Assembly: GCF_023078835.1 (NCBI RefSeq)
Contig: NZ_CP090898.1
Span: 1,924,045 to 1,988,044 of the forward strand
Source: Synechococcus sp. NB0720_010
Lineage (GTDB): Bacteria > Cyanobacteriota > Cyanobacteriia > PCC-6307 > Cyanobiaceae
Direction: 5' to 3'
Length of the DNA stretch: 64,000 nt
In this document: one piece after another, positions 31,051 to 39,706 of the stretch
How the letters are laid out: the number at the start of each line of letters is the position of its first letter
Numbering within the stretch: the stretch's first letter is position 1
Notes under the pieces: generated by a model
What the model was told of the DNA's origin: nothing
Seen by the model: the letters and a program-made list of their open reading frames with translations, nothing else
Database searches by the model: none
Position numbers and translations under genes: made by a program

Positions 31051-32163
31051 TCAGCCGGGCTTGGCCTTGCAGAGATCGGTGATCAGCCGCTGCTCAAAGT
31101 CGCTCTGGGGGGCATCCCAGGTCTTCCAGGCTCCCGACTGACCGGTGGCATTCAGGCGCTTGGCGTTGCAGTTGATCGCCAGATAGAGGGGCTGCCCTTC
31201 GCTGTTGAGGCTTGGTGCCACGTAGCTGCCGCCCATGGACTGCCAGTTGGCCCAATCCACCTGCAGGGGGCCATAGCTGCGCCAGTCGGGCGTGCTGCCC
31301 GCGGCGGTTGTGCTCGATGCCTGGGTTTTGCTGACCTCGGCCTTGGCAACCGTTGGTTTAGCGGCTTCCGCCTTGACGGGCTCAGCCTTCTTCTCGGGCT
31401 GGGTCACCACGGTTGTTGCTGCGACTGTGGTGGCCACCGAGGGCTTGACCTTCACCGGTTCAGCTTTGGCGACTTCGGTCTTGGCGGGTTCAGGCTTGGC
31501 CGCAACGGGCTCAGCCTTTTTCACTGGCTTGGCGGCCACCACTGCTGCGGGCTTTGGCTTCGGCTTGGCGGCAACAGGAGCAGCGGGCTTGGGCTTGGGT
31601 TTGGGCTTGCTGGCGGCGCGCAGGGTCAGGGTGCTGCCGGCCATGACCTGGTTGGGGTTGCTGATGCCGTTGATGGCGATCAGGCGCTGCATCGAAACGC
31701 CGTAGCGATCGGCGATGGAGGAGAGGCTCTCGCCGGGTTGCACCTGGTGGGTCTTGGCGTTTTTGTTCACGGCCACCCGCGGGCGAGCGTTGGCGCCAGG
31801 CACCTGGATACGGCTGCCGGCCCAGAGGTCGTTGGCATCCCGCAGGCCATTCAGCTGGACCAGGCGGTCGACGCTGGTGCCGTAGCGATCGGCAATTTCA
31901 GAGAGGGTCTCACCCGCTTTGACCGTGTAGTTGCCGGATCCCCCACCGCTGTAGACGTTGCCCGGCACCTTGATGCGGCTGCCAGCCCAGAGGTCGTTGG
32001 CATCCCGCAGGCCGTTCATCTCCATCAGCCGATTGACCGAGGTCCCGTAGCGATCGGCGATTTCGGAGAGGGTCTCACCGCGCTTGACCACCACCTCGCC
32101 GGCCAACCCCGGAAGGGGAAGCAGAAGGGCCAGGGCTAAAGCGGCAGCAGAGCGGCGGCGCAT
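31051..32163 (-). CDS. Secreted LysM-repeat protein
   Basis: 370 residues from the ATG at 32163. An N-terminal signal peptide (MRRRSAAALALALLLPLPG) is followed by three LysM repeats, each with GETLSEIADRYGTS or the variant GESLSSIADRYGVS, spaced about 65-70 residues. LysM binds peptidoglycan N-acetylglucosamine. A long low-complexity Lys-Pro-Ala-Val-Glu stretch (about residues 185-295) links to a C-terminal domain of about 75 residues containing WRSYGPLQVDWANWQSMGG and LYLAINCNAKRLNATG. No amidase or peptidase motif is visible. Confidence 0.86.
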   Translation of the reverse strand: MRRRSAAALALALLLPLPGLAGEVVVKRGETLSEIADRYGTSVNRLMEMNGLRDANDLWAGSRIKVPGNVYSGGGSGNYTVKAGETLSEIADRYGTSVDRLVQLNGLRDANDLWAGSRIQVPGANARPRVAVNKNAKTHQVQPGESLSSIADRYGVSMQRLIAINGISNPNQVMAGSTLTLRAASKPKPKPKPAAPVAAKPKPKPAAVVAAKPVKKAEPVAAKPEPAKTEVAKAEPVKVKPSVATTVAATTVVTQPEKKAEPVKAEAAKPTVAKAEVSKTQASSTTAAGSTPDWRSYGPLQVDWANWQSMGGSYVAPSLNSEGQPLYLAINCNAKRLNATGQSGAWKTWDAPQSDFEQRLITDLCKAKPG

Positions 32164-32248
32164 TGGGTTTAACAACGGTCGACTGGGCGCACCATACGGG
32201 GCCTGGAGGCGGGCGCCAGTCCCCCTCCCATAAGGCATGGAAATGGCT

Positions 32249-33628
32249 TCAGCCCAGGAGTCGTCGCATCAGGGGGAGTCGTCCGGCGTAGGGGGGATAA
32301 CGGAAGGGCAGATCCAGGGCAAAGGGCCGGCGCAGAACGCTGCGCTGGTGGGAAAAGGTGTCGAAGCCAGCCTTGCCGTGATAGGCCCCCATGCCGCTGG
32401 CGCCGACGCCGCCGAAGGGGAGTTCGGGAACCCCGACCTGCATCACCACATCGTTGAAGCAGACACCACCGGAGCTGGTCTTGTTGAGCACCGTCTCTTG
32501 GTTCGGCTGGGAGCTGCTGAATAGATAGAGAGCGAGGGGTTTGGGGCGTTGGTTGATCCACTCGATTGCTTGCTCCAATCCATCCACCTCGAGGATTGGA
32601 AGGAGGGGACCGAAGAGCTCCTCCTGCATCAGCGGATCCTCGCGATCGTTCACCTGGATCACGGTCGGGGTGATCCGGCGGCGTTCCGGATCACAGGTTC
32701 CCCCCAGCAGCACCTGGCCCCGCTCTCGGGCCTGCTCCAGCAGGGCACTGAGCCGCTTGTATTGCGTCTCGTTGACGATCGAGGCCAGGTCGCTGGAGTC
32801 CAGAGGCTCCTCGCCAAAGCAAGCGGTGATGCGATCGCCCAGGGCCTGGATGAGTGAGGCGCGGGCGCTGCGTTCCACCAGCAGGTAGTCCGGGGCGATG
32901 CAGGTTTGCCCGGCGTTCAGGCACTTGCCCCAGACCAGTCGGCGGCTAGTGACCTCGAGATCCGCGTCGCTGAGCACCACCGCCGGGCTTTTGCCGCCCA
33001 GTTCCAGGGTGACGGGCGTGAGGTGCTGGGCTGCAGCGGCCATGACCAGCTTCCCGATGCGCTCTCCGCCAGTGAAAAAGATGTGATCAAACCGCTCAGC
33101 GAGTAGGGCCTGGGCGGTGCTCCCATCCCCTTGGACCACCTGGACGATCTCGGGCGGGAAGGCCTCCCTGATCAGGCTGCTGATCAGCTGAGCCGTTGCC
33201 GGTGCGTGCTCCGACGGTTTGAGGATGGCGGTGTTCCCGGCCGCTAGGGCACTGACGAGGGGCTGAATCGCCAGGTGGAACGGGTAATTCCAGGGGCCGA
33301 TGATCAGGACGCAGCCCAGGGGTTCAGCGATCACTTCCGCGCGACCTGGCCGCTGGCTCAGGGGAACGCCGACCTTTTTGGGGGCGATCCAGCGCCGTAG
33401 CTGCCGGCGGCAGAGGCTGATCTCTTGGCGAACGGCGACGACCTCGAAGTAGGCCTCGACATCAGGCTTCCCCAGGTCCTTGGCCAGGGCCTCCAGGACG
33501 GCGTCGCTGTGGGCGCTGAGGGCGGCATCGAGTCGATCCAGTTGCTCGAGGCGCCACTGCAGCGGGCGGGTGGTTCCACCCACAACCAGCTGACGCATCG
33601 CAGCGATGGGGGTAGTCAGCTGGAGCAC
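32249..33628 (-). CDS. Aldehyde dehydrogenase (class 3 / fatty or aromatic aldehyde type)
   Basis: 459 residues. NAD(P)-dependent oxidation of aldehydes to acids. The catalytic cysteine is in NAGQTCIAPDY and the general-base glutamate in TLELGGKSPAVV; GPWNYPFHLAIQPL marks the coenzyme site. The short length and the C-terminus with SHQRSVLRRPF match the ALDH3-like group, which in cyanobacteria handles fatty or carotenoid-derived aldehydes. The GTG at 33628 or the ATG at 33598 may be the start. Confidence 0.9.
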   Translation of the reverse strand: MLQLTTPIAAMRQLVVGGTTRPLQWRLEQLDRLDAALSAHSDAVLEALAKDLGKPDVEAYFEVVAVRQEISLCRRQLRRWIAPKKVGVPLSQRPGRAEVIAEPLGCVLIIGPWNYPFHLAIQPLVSALAAGNTAILKPSEHAPATAQLISSLIREAFPPEIVQVVQGDGSTAQALLAERFDHIFFTGGERIGKLVMAAAAQHLTPVTLELGGKSPAVVLSDADLEVTSRRLVWGKCLNAGQTCIAPDYLLVERSARASLIQALGDRITACFGEEPLDSSDLASIVNETQYKRLSALLEQARERGQVLLGGTCDPERRRITPTVIQVNDREDPLMQEELFGPLLPILEVDGLEQAIEWINQRPKPLALYLFSSSQPNQETVLNKTSSGGVCFNDVVMQVGVPELPFGGVGASGMGAYHGKAGFDTFSHQRSVLRRPFALDLPFRYPPYAGRLPLMRRLLG

Positions 33629-33682
33629 AGATGGACGGGCAGGGCTTGAGACACCCTATGGACAGCGGCGGAAATCCCGTGG

Positions 33683-33934
33683 TTAGGGCCTTGGTGACTT
33701 CGCCATGAAGCCCTTGCTGGGGAGTTCGGAGTCCGCCTCGGGGCTCACGGACGGAGGGGTGGCCGAGAGCTTGGATTCAATCCAGCGGGAGAGGACATAG
33801 ATGCCGATGAACATCGGCACATAGATCACGCCCGCGCTGCGTTGATCCAATTCCAGTTGGCTGACCGCCGCAACGCCCGCGCTGCTCAGCCCGAAATAGA
33901 TCAAGACCCGGCGCAGTGCGATCGACTTCAGCAT
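33683..33934 (-). CDS. Small predicted membrane protein
   Basis: 83 residues; family not recognised. Two short hydrophobic segments, RVLIYFGLSSAGVAAV near residue 9 and AGVIYVPMFIGIYVLSRWI near residue 34, precede a polar serine-proline-rich tail ending in KSPRP. No binding motif is visible. It lies between the LysR-like HTH gene and the aldehyde dehydrogenase, all on the minus strand, with gaps of about 30 and 55 bases. Confidence 0.6.
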   Translation of the reverse strand: MLKSIALRRVLIYFGLSSAGVAAVSQLELDQRSAGVIYVPMFIGIYVLSRWIESKLSATPPSVSPEADSELPSKGFMAKSPRP

Positions 33935-33964
33935 CCCTAAAGCTCCCCGGTCCTCTTCAGCATT

Positions 33965-34504
33965 TCATGGGCTCTGGAGATCCAACACCTGCTGAATGGC
34001 AAGGGTTTGGATGAGGTCCTGACGAAGCAGTGCGTAGATCCGTTCTCCGGCCACCGGCCGGCTGATCAGCGCGCTTGAGGCTGGCAGAAGAGGGGGCTCA
34101 CTGAGCAGAACAAGATCCAGGAGTCGCCCCTCCAGCAGTGCGGCCAAGCGCTCGGGCTGCCGGCTGCCGGCAAGGGGCAGCGCTGGGGGAAGCCGCAGGC
34201 CGAGGTCACCCAGCAGCAATGGCTCATCGAGGCTGTGGAGCCAGCGCAGTTGGCTCGGCATCAGAGCCAGACGCATCTGCTGTGAGGCCAACCGCAGGCT
34301 CGCCAGCAAGGGCTGATTGGCTTGGGCTTGATAGAGGCCGTTGCTCCGTTTTTGGAAGTCCAGATTCAGGACTTGGCTGACATGGCGGTAGATCCGAGAG
34401 ACCGAGCTCTGGTCGCGCTGGATTCGCTGGGCCACGGTGGTCGTGCTGCTGGTGATCTCCAGCAGATCCAGCACCGGGATTCCTTCCAGCAGTAGGTCCG
34501 CCAA
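33965..34504 (-). CDS. LysR-like HTH transcription regulator, short form
   Basis: About 179 residues. The N-terminal part LEGIPVLDLLEITSSTTTVA then QRIQRDQSSVSRIYRHVSQ resembles a LysR-type winged helix, and a reduced effector-like part follows (LLLGDLGLRL, LLEGRLLDLVLLSEPPLLP). A full LysR protein has about 290-300 residues. No ATG is available in frame near the HTH; the TTG at 34504 is my choice, and an ATT at 34558 would overlap the kinase stop. It follows the kinase gene and a 15-base inverted repeat. I infer it belongs to the same signalling cluster. Confidence 0.6.
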   Translation of the reverse strand: MADLLLEGIPVLDLLEITSSTTTVAQRIQRDQSSVSRIYRHVSQVLNLDFQKRSNGLYQAQANQPLLASLRLASQQMRLALMPSQLRWLHSLDEPLLLGDLGLRLPPALPLAGSRQPERLAALLEGRLLDLVLLSEPPLLPASSALISRPVAGERIYALLRQDLIQTLAIQQVLDLQSP

Positions 34505-34521
34505 GGCCTTGACCCCGAGGT

Positions 34522-34536
34522 ATGCACACCGTGCAT
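34522..34536. promoter_or_regulatory. Perfect inverted repeat before the HTH gene
   Basis: ATGCAC-ACC-GTGCAT is a perfect 6-base inverted repeat with a three-base centre. It lies between the stop of the kinase gene and the likely start of the LysR-like gene, where an operator for autoregulation could sit. Too short for certainty. Confidence 0.35.
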
Positions 34537-34553
34537 GACCCCTATAGGTCTGA

Positions 34554-36620
34554 TCAATCCCCAGAACTGGGTAGGGCAGGGAAGCGCAGCCGCAGCAAGG
34601 CGCCTCCTTGGGGGCTGGTGGCAACGTCCAGCTGGCCGCTGTGGTTCTCCATGGTGGTTTGCACCACAAACAGCCCCAGGCCACTGCCGCTGGCTTTGCT
34701 GGTTTGCAGGGGGAGTTGATCGAGCAGGCTTTGCGGCAGGCCCGGTCCGTTGTCGGCGACCTCCAGGCACCATCCATCTCCTTGGGCCTCGATGCTGATG
34801 CCAATCCAGGGCTTGGCAGTCTGGGCGTCGATCAGGGCCTCGGCGGCGTTGCGCAGCAGGTTGACGATTGCGATTTGGATCTGCACCGCATCGCCTTCAA
34901 TCCAGGCGGGGGCGTCCTCGCGTTCCAGGGCCATGCTGTCGATGGCCACGCGGGCCGTGCTGCCCCCCGAGCGGGCGTAGAGCAGGGCGCTCTGGCTGAT
35001 CTCCCGCAGGTTCAGGCGCTGATGCTCCGTCTGGACGTTCCTCAGCAGGGCACGCATCTTCTCGATCGTGAGCACGACGCGATCGGCTTCGTGGCGAATG
35101 CCCTCCACCTGTTGCTTCCAGCCGCTGGGGAGCGCGCTGAGGTCGACGTTCTCCGTCTGCTTGATCAGCAGCTGGCTGTTGAGCAGCAAGACGCTGAGCG
35201 GTTGATTGATTTCGTGGGCCACGGCCGCAGCCTGCAAACTGCTGCGCAACTTGTCTTTCAGCAGCGCCAGGGTTTGGGCATCGCGGTAGCGCTCTTTCTC
35301 TCGCGCTTCCGCCAGGCTGGCTTCCCGTTCCCTCAGCTCGCTGGTGAGGCGGTTGTAGCCATCCACCAGTTGCCGTAGGGCTCCATCCAGAGAGACCAGT
35401 TCTTCTCCGGACTGCTCGGTCACGCCGCTGTGGAACTGCAAACTCTCCGGCTGCAGTTGTGATGTGGCTTGACTGAGCTTCTGGCTGAGTTGCTCGGAGG
35501 TGCTCTCGAGCTGGCGTAAGGGATAGAGCAGGCTGCGGATCTGTCTGTTGGTCATGGCTGCCGCTCCGGCCAGGGCTCCGGCTGAGGCCAGCAAGGCGAT
35601 GAGGGCGTTCCGGTCAGCAGCGGCCGTGCCGGGCTCCACCGTGAGGCTGGTCAGCAGGATCCAATTCAGTCCTTCATCGGTGCCCCAGGGCGTGGCCACT
35701 AGGGAATAGGGATTGCCATTGATTTGGGCGCGCTCGGGTTTGCCGTTGGCTCCCCCCTTGAGCCGTTGATGGAGGGCTTGCGCCATCGGGTCGCTCAGCG
35801 CGGCCAATCGGGAGCGCTCCACCTGGCCCTTACTGCGGCTGAGGGTTTGGCTGGGTCTTGAGCTCGCCACCAGGGTGCCGTCGGGCTCCACGATCAAGGC
35901 CAAACCATCGCGGCCCTTCCAGACCTGCTCGAGCCAGGTGCTCAGTTGGGAGAGAACCATGTCGACCCCCACCACCCCAAGCAGGTTGCGGTTGGCTCCA
36001 AAGAGGGGCGCGTTGTAGGAGATCGAGAAAATCTCGGGCTGGTCTTCCCAGGCGTAAATCGAACTCCAGAGGGGTTTGCCTGCTTTGGCCGTGTCGGTGT
36101 ACCAGGCTTCCTCGTGGGTTTCGGTCATGCCTGGAATGCGCTCCAGCAGCTCACCCCGTTGTCCCTGCTTCATTGCATAGACAGCCATCGATCCCCGGCC
36201 GCTGCGACTGGTGTCTTCGTTGAGCAGCAGCTCTCCGTCATCGCTGCGCTCCATGCCGATGAAACGGCCGTCGGCTCCGCCGTAGTTGATGTAATCCACG
36301 GGGAAGGCACGCATCTGGTTCCAGAAGCGCTCGGCCATCGCCGCATACTCCGAAACACGTCCTGGGTTTTGCTCCAGCCAGGCGAGGTTGAGGGTGTTGA
36401 TCCAGCGGGGGTAGCTGAGCTTGCGGGAGAGACGCGTCGAGAGTTCCACCACCGAGGCGTTTTGGCGATAGGTCTCGCTGATCTCCAGGCCGCTGCGTCG
36501 GCCGATGGCGAAACTCAGCACGCTGAGGCTGCCTCCGACGAGCACGAGCTGAAGCGCGCTCAGCAGGGCCAGCCGATTGGCCAGTTTTCTGGGGGTGCTC
36601 AGCAAGCGACGTGGAGCCAT
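34554..36620 (-). CDS. Sensor histidine kinase with extracytoplasmic Cache-type domain
   Basis: 688 residues. A first membrane helix near residues 15-37 and a second near 330-350 enclose a periplasmic sensing domain with WYTDTAKAGKPLWSSIYAW and GVVGVDMVLSQLSTWLEQVW, typical of double-Cache (dCache) sensors. A coiled region leads to the H-box AAAVAHEINQPLSVL near residue 467, the N-box NLLRNAAEALIDA, and the ATP-binding DNGPGLPQSL and SGSGLGLFVV. It is translated directly after the response regulator, with adjacent stop and start codons. The signal is unknown; Cache domains often bind small organic molecules. Confidence 0.9.
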   Translation of the reverse strand: MAPRRLLSTPRKLANRLALLSALQLVLVGGSLSVLSFAIGRRSGLEISETYRQNASVVELSTRLSRKLSYPRWINTLNLAWLEQNPGRVSEYAAMAERFWNQMRAFPVDYINYGGADGRFIGMERSDDGELLLNEDTSRSGRGSMAVYAMKQGQRGELLERIPGMTETHEEAWYTDTAKAGKPLWSSIYAWEDQPEIFSISYNAPLFGANRNLLGVVGVDMVLSQLSTWLEQVWKGRDGLALIVEPDGTLVASSRPSQTLSRSKGQVERSRLAALSDPMAQALHQRLKGGANGKPERAQINGNPYSLVATPWGTDEGLNWILLTSLTVEPGTAAADRNALIALLASAGALAGAAAMTNRQIRSLLYPLRQLESTSEQLSQKLSQATSQLQPESLQFHSGVTEQSGEELVSLDGALRQLVDGYNRLTSELREREASLAEAREKERYRDAQTLALLKDKLRSSLQAAAVAHEINQPLSVLLLNSQLLIKQTENVDLSALPSGWKQQVEGIRHEADRVVLTIEKMRALLRNVQTEHQRLNLREISQSALLYARSGGSTARVAIDSMALEREDAPAWIEGDAVQIQIAIVNLLRNAAEALIDAQTAKPWIGISIEAQGDGWCLEVADNGPGLPQSLLDQLPLQTSKASGSGLGLFVVQTTMENHSGQLDVATSPQGGALLRLRFPALPSSGD

Positions 36621-37217
36621 CTAGGTGTCTTGGGCAATGGTGAGGGGGGCGAGCCGCGAGGCTTGGTGCACCAGTTCGGCGCCAGAGAGTCCCAATTTCT
36701 GGGCGATGGCTTTGCGGTGGGTTTCCACCGTGGCGATCGATAGGGCGGTCTCTTTCGAGATCTCCTTATTGCTGAGGCCTCGGCCAATCAGGGCATAGAT
36801 CTCCTGTTGGCGCGGTGTCAGCGTTGCGATGGGTTGCGGCACCAGTTGCTCGAGAACCTGATGCAGTTGCTGGAAGGCGGCTGTCTTGTCCACAACGCCG
36901 CAGATTTGGCTCAGGAGCTCAGGCGGACAGACAAAGCTGGAGGCCTGGCCGGAGAGCACCACAACCTTGGACTCCGGCGACCGCCGATGCAGGGCCCGGG
37001 CAACGTCCAATCCCTCACCATCCGGCAGGGCCAGATCGAGCACAAGCAGGTCGGGTGCATCCAGCTCGCAGAGCTCCTGGGCTTCTTGGCAGCTGGTCGC
37101 TGAGCCGATCACTTCAATGCCGGCCATGGCTTCCAGTAGCGAGCGCAGCAGCTGAAGAAACATCAGCTGGTCTTCCACGATCAAGCAACGCAGTGATTGT
37201 GGGGGTGTTCCGCTCAA
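36621..37217 (-). CDS. NarL/LuxR-family response regulator
   Basis: 198 residues from a TTG start. The receiver domain has LIVEDQLMFLQLL with the acidic pair, the phospho-acceptor aspartate in LLVLDLALPDGEG, and VVDKTAA with the conserved lysine. The C-terminal LuxR-type HTH is TLTPRQQEIYALIGRGLSNK then ATVETHRKAIAQKLG. It is the first gene of the kinase cluster; an inverted repeat lies 18 bases upstream of its start. Confidence 0.92.
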   Translation of the reverse strand: MSGTPPQSLRCLIVEDQLMFLQLLRSLLEAMAGIEVIGSATSCQEAQELCELDAPDLLVLDLALPDGEGLDVARALHRRSPESKVVVLSGQASSFVCPPELLSQICGVVDKTAAFQQLHQVLEQLVPQPIATLTPRQQEIYALIGRGLSNKEISKETALSIATVETHRKAIAQKLGLSGAELVHQASRLAPLTIAQDT

Positions 37218-37234
37218 GAAGGCCGACGGATTCG

Positions 37235-37254
37235 TGGTTGAAAATTACCAACCA
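37235..37254. promoter_or_regulatory. Inverted repeat upstream of the response regulator
   Basis: TGGTTG-N8-CAACCA with an AT-rich centre. It lies 18 bases before the start codon of the response regulator, in the only space that could hold the cluster's promoter, so it may be an operator. Confidence 0.35.
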
Positions 37255-37356
37255 GCAGGTTCAAGCCGCTCGCCAATCTTGTGGTTCTTCATCAAGGTAT
37301 CGGCTGAAATGTGTATCACTGGCGCCCCTGATCTGGCCCGCGTGCGGGTCATTGCA

Positions 37357-37381
37357 ATAAAAAACCGGCTTGAGAGCCGGT
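37357..37381 (-). terminator. Terminator of the tRNA-Tyr/tRNA-Thr unit
   Basis: On the minus strand ACCGGCT pairs with AGCCGGT around a CTCA loop and is followed by TTTTTT and ATTGC. It lies about 45 bases beyond tRNA-Thr. Confidence 0.88.
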
Positions 37382-37426
37382 GGGGTGACAAGTCTGGTGC
37401 CGCTTGACTTGTCGGTGATTTTTGGA

Positions 37427-37498
<72 letters not shown>

Positions 37499-37508
37499 AT
37501 GTGGAAGG

Positions 37509-37590
37509 TGGGCCGGGTTGGATTTGAACCAACGTAGGCAGAGCCAGCGGATTTACAGTCCGCCCCCATTAACCACTCGGGCACCGACCC
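37509..37590 (-). tRNA. tRNA-Tyr (GTA)
   Basis: An 82-base type II tRNA with a long variable arm. Acceptor GGGTCGG/CCGGCCC, anticodon GTA in GACTGTAAATCC, T-loop TGGTTCAAATCCA. First of a two-tRNA unit on the minus strand. Confidence 0.95.
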
Positions 37591-37682
37591 GAACCACACC
37601 CCAAGAACTTACCAGCCGGTGGGGCCCCACTAGGCACTCTCCCTACGATCGCCGCAGTGGACCTTGACCCTGGCCGGCACCG

Positions 37683-38123
37683 ATGCATCTGCTGTTGCTG
37701 AACGGCCCCAACCTCAACCTGTTGGGACAGCGTGAGCCGGGGCTCTACGGCGCCGACACCCTCGATGCCATCGAGCAGCGGCTGGGCGCAGAAGCAGAGG
37801 CGCTGGGTGTCCAGCTCAGTTGCTTTCAGAGCAACCACGAGGGAGCCCTCGTCGATCGGATCCATCAGGCCCGCGGCCAGGTGGACGGGATCTTGATCAA
37901 CGCCGGAGCGCTCACCCATACCTCGATAGCCCTGCGGGATGCCCTGCTGGGGGTAGCCATCCCCTATGTGGAGCTGCACCTGAGCAACGTGCATGCCCGC
38001 GAGGCCTTTCGGCATCAGTCCTATCTGGCCGACAAGGCGCTAGGGGTGATCAGCGGCTTTGGGCCGGCCAGCTATTCCCTGGCGCTCCAGGGCTTGGTGG
38101 CCAAGTTGCGGACGCAGCCATGA
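37683..38123 (+). CDS. aroQ: 3-dehydroquinate dehydratase, type II
   Basis: 146 residues. Converts 3-dehydroquinate to 3-dehydroshikimate. Family blocks are [20 protein letters not shown] with the active-site tyrosine, [33 protein letters not shown] and [18 protein letters not shown] with the catalytic histidine region, then [11 protein letters not shown]. Its stop overlaps the miaE start (ATGA), so the two are coupled. Confidence 0.96.
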   Translation: MHLLLLNGPNLNLLGQREPGLYGADTLDAIEQRLGAEAEALGVQLSCFQSNHEGALVDRIHQARGQVDGILINAGALTHTSIALRDALLGVAIPYVELHLSNVHAREAFRHQSYLADKALGVISGFGPASYSLALQGLVAKLRTQP

Positions 38124-38755
38124 CCGTGCTCTTGGAGAGCCGGGCGGCGCGGGTGAAGTGGCTGGCGGCCCCCAGCTCCCAGGCCTGGCTTGAGCAGGCC
38201 GTGGCCCGCGCTGATCTGGTGCTGATTGACCACGCCCACTGCGAACGCAAGGCGGCGGGGGTCGCCCTGCAGTTGATGTTCCGCTATCCCTCCGATGAGT
38301 CCTTGGGCGCGCAGCTCAGCGCCCTGGCCCGCGAAGAGCTGGAGCACTTTGAGCAGGTTCTGGCGCTGCTGCAGCGCCGGGGCATTCCCTTGAAGCAGCT
38401 GCCGGCTCCGGCCTACGGCTCCAGCCTGATGGCCCAGGTCCGCAAGGCGGAACCCCAGAGGATGCTGGACACCTTTTTGGTGGCGGGCTTGATCGAGGCC
38501 CGCAGCCATGAGCGCATGGCCCTCTTGGCGGCCCATAGCCCGGATGCGGAGTTGCAAGCCCTCTATGGCGAGCTCTTGGCCAGTGAGGCCCGCCACTTCG
38601 GGCTCTATTGGGTGCTGTGTGAGCAGCGCTTTGGCCGGGAGGTCACGGTGGAGCGCCTGCGGGAGCTCGCTCAGTTCGAGGCCCAGGCCCTCAGCGGCAG
38701 CTTGGAGCGTCCGGAGTTGGTTCGGATGCACTCGGTGGGCATCCAGCAGGCGTGA
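38120..38755 (+). CDS. miaE: tRNA-(ms2io6A)-hydroxylase-like di-iron protein
   Basis: 211 residues of the MiaE ferritin-like family. MiaE hydroxylates the isopentenyl group of ms2i6A37 in tRNA using a non-heme di-iron site. Iron ligands are seen in [17 protein letters not shown] (E with H nearby), [12 protein letters not shown] (ExxH), [12 protein letters not shown] and [13 protein letters not shown]. Overlap with aroQ points to one message. Close homologues occur throughout picocyanobacteria, but activity here is inferred. Confidence 0.9.
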   Translation: MTVLLESRAARVKWLAAPSSQAWLEQAVARADLVLIDHAHCERKAAGVALQLMFRYPSDESLGAQLSALAREELEHFEQVLALLQRRGIPLKQLPAPAYGSSLMAQVRKAEPQRMLDTFLVAGLIEARSHERMALLAAHSPDAELQALYGELLASEARHFGLYWVLCEQRFGREVTVERLRELAQFEAQALSGSLERPELVRMHSVGIQQA

Positions 38756-38833
38756 AATTCCACAAAGACTGCGGCAGCTGTGGACTGGAGGCAGCGCTGG
38801 GTCTGCTGAAATCCCATCCCGGCTCGGGCTGTT

Positions 38834-39706
38834 GTGCTTTCCCTCGAACAGCTCGCCACGCTGGATCTTTATCTCTGGCTCGAGCGTGAGGACGAGGCTG
38901 CCCGGCGGCTGAATCTGCACCAAACCTCGGTGTCGCGCCAGCTGCGGGGGGCGCTGAAAACCCTGAACCTGAAGCTCGATCGCAGCGCTCCGCACAAGGG
39001 CCTGCTGGGTGAACTGGAGTTGCTGCAGGCCGAACGCCGGGTGCACCAACTCGCCCGCTTGCGGGGGCTGATGCCCCTGCGGCTGGATGCGGCCTTCAGT
39101 TCCGGACCCTGGTTCGCGCCGGGATTGCCCCAGGCCTGGATCAGCGGCAATTTCGATCTGCCAGGGAAGAGCCGCCCGCTGGCCTTGCTGCAGGACCGGG
39201 TGATTGATGCCTGGATTGGCAGTTATCAACCGGACATGCCAGAGCCCGATGACCCGCTGTTTTTCAGCGTGGACCTGCTGCGCTTTCCCGTGTATCTGAC
39301 GGCGGCCCCAGATCACCCCTTGGCCCGCGAGCGGCAGATTTCCTCGGGTGATCTCGCGCGCTTCCCCAGCCTGGCTCTTCCTTCGGGTTGGTTCCCCAAG
39401 ACCGAGGCCAAGCTCAAGGCCCAGGGGCTCTGGAGCGACACCGTTCGGATTCAGCGCTACGACCCCGCCAGCTGGGAGGGCCGCAGCGCCGATGGGGTGA
39501 CAATGCTCTACGGCACCTCCTTCTCCGACAGCCTCCAGCCCGGCAACGTCCGTTTGGATTGGGACATGCGGCACAGCTCCGGGGACACCCTGGTGGTGCG
39601 CCGTGACCTGATCGATCAGCCCGCAGTGGCGGAGTTGATCGAAGGGCTGCAACAGCGTGCTGTGGCTCTTTCGGCGGTTTTTGAGGATGTCGCCTTGGCG
39701 GCTTAG
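38834..39706 (+). CDS. LysR-type transcription regulator
   Basis: 290 residues from a GTG start, full family length. The HTH is at the N-terminus: LEQLATLDLYLWLEREDEAA then LNLHQTSVSRQLRGALKTL. The effector domain contains AWIGSYQPDMP and YLTAAPDHPLARE, then SLALPSGWFPKT. It converges with mtnD and overlaps it by four bases, so control of mtnD is not implied by orientation. The HTH resembles the shorter protein at 33965. Confidence 0.78.
   Translation: MLSLEQLATLDLYLWLEREDEAARRLNLHQTSVSRQLRGALKTLNLKLDRSAPHKGLLGELELLQAERRVHQLARLRGLMPLRLDAAFSSGPWFAPGLPQAWISGNFDLPGKSRPLALLQDRVIDAWIGSYQPDMPEPDDPLFFSVDLLRFPVYLTAAPDHPLARERQISSGDLARFPSLALPSGWFPKTEAKLKAQGLWSDTVRIQRYDPASWEGRSADGVTMLYGTSFSDSLQPGNVRLDWDMRHSSGDTLVVRRDLIDQPAVAELIEGLQQRAVALSAVFEDVALAA

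Noticed and set aside
31370-31620. Low-complexity Lys-Pro-Ala-Val repeats in the LysM protein as a DNA repeat element
   Set aside because: The repeats follow the reading frame and encode a flexible linker; they do not extend beyond the gene.
38072-39652. A 526-codon open frame on the minus strand over miaE and the LysR gene
   Set aside because: Both plus-strand genes have clear family motifs; the antisense translation is low-complexity and rich in Gln, Gly and Ala.
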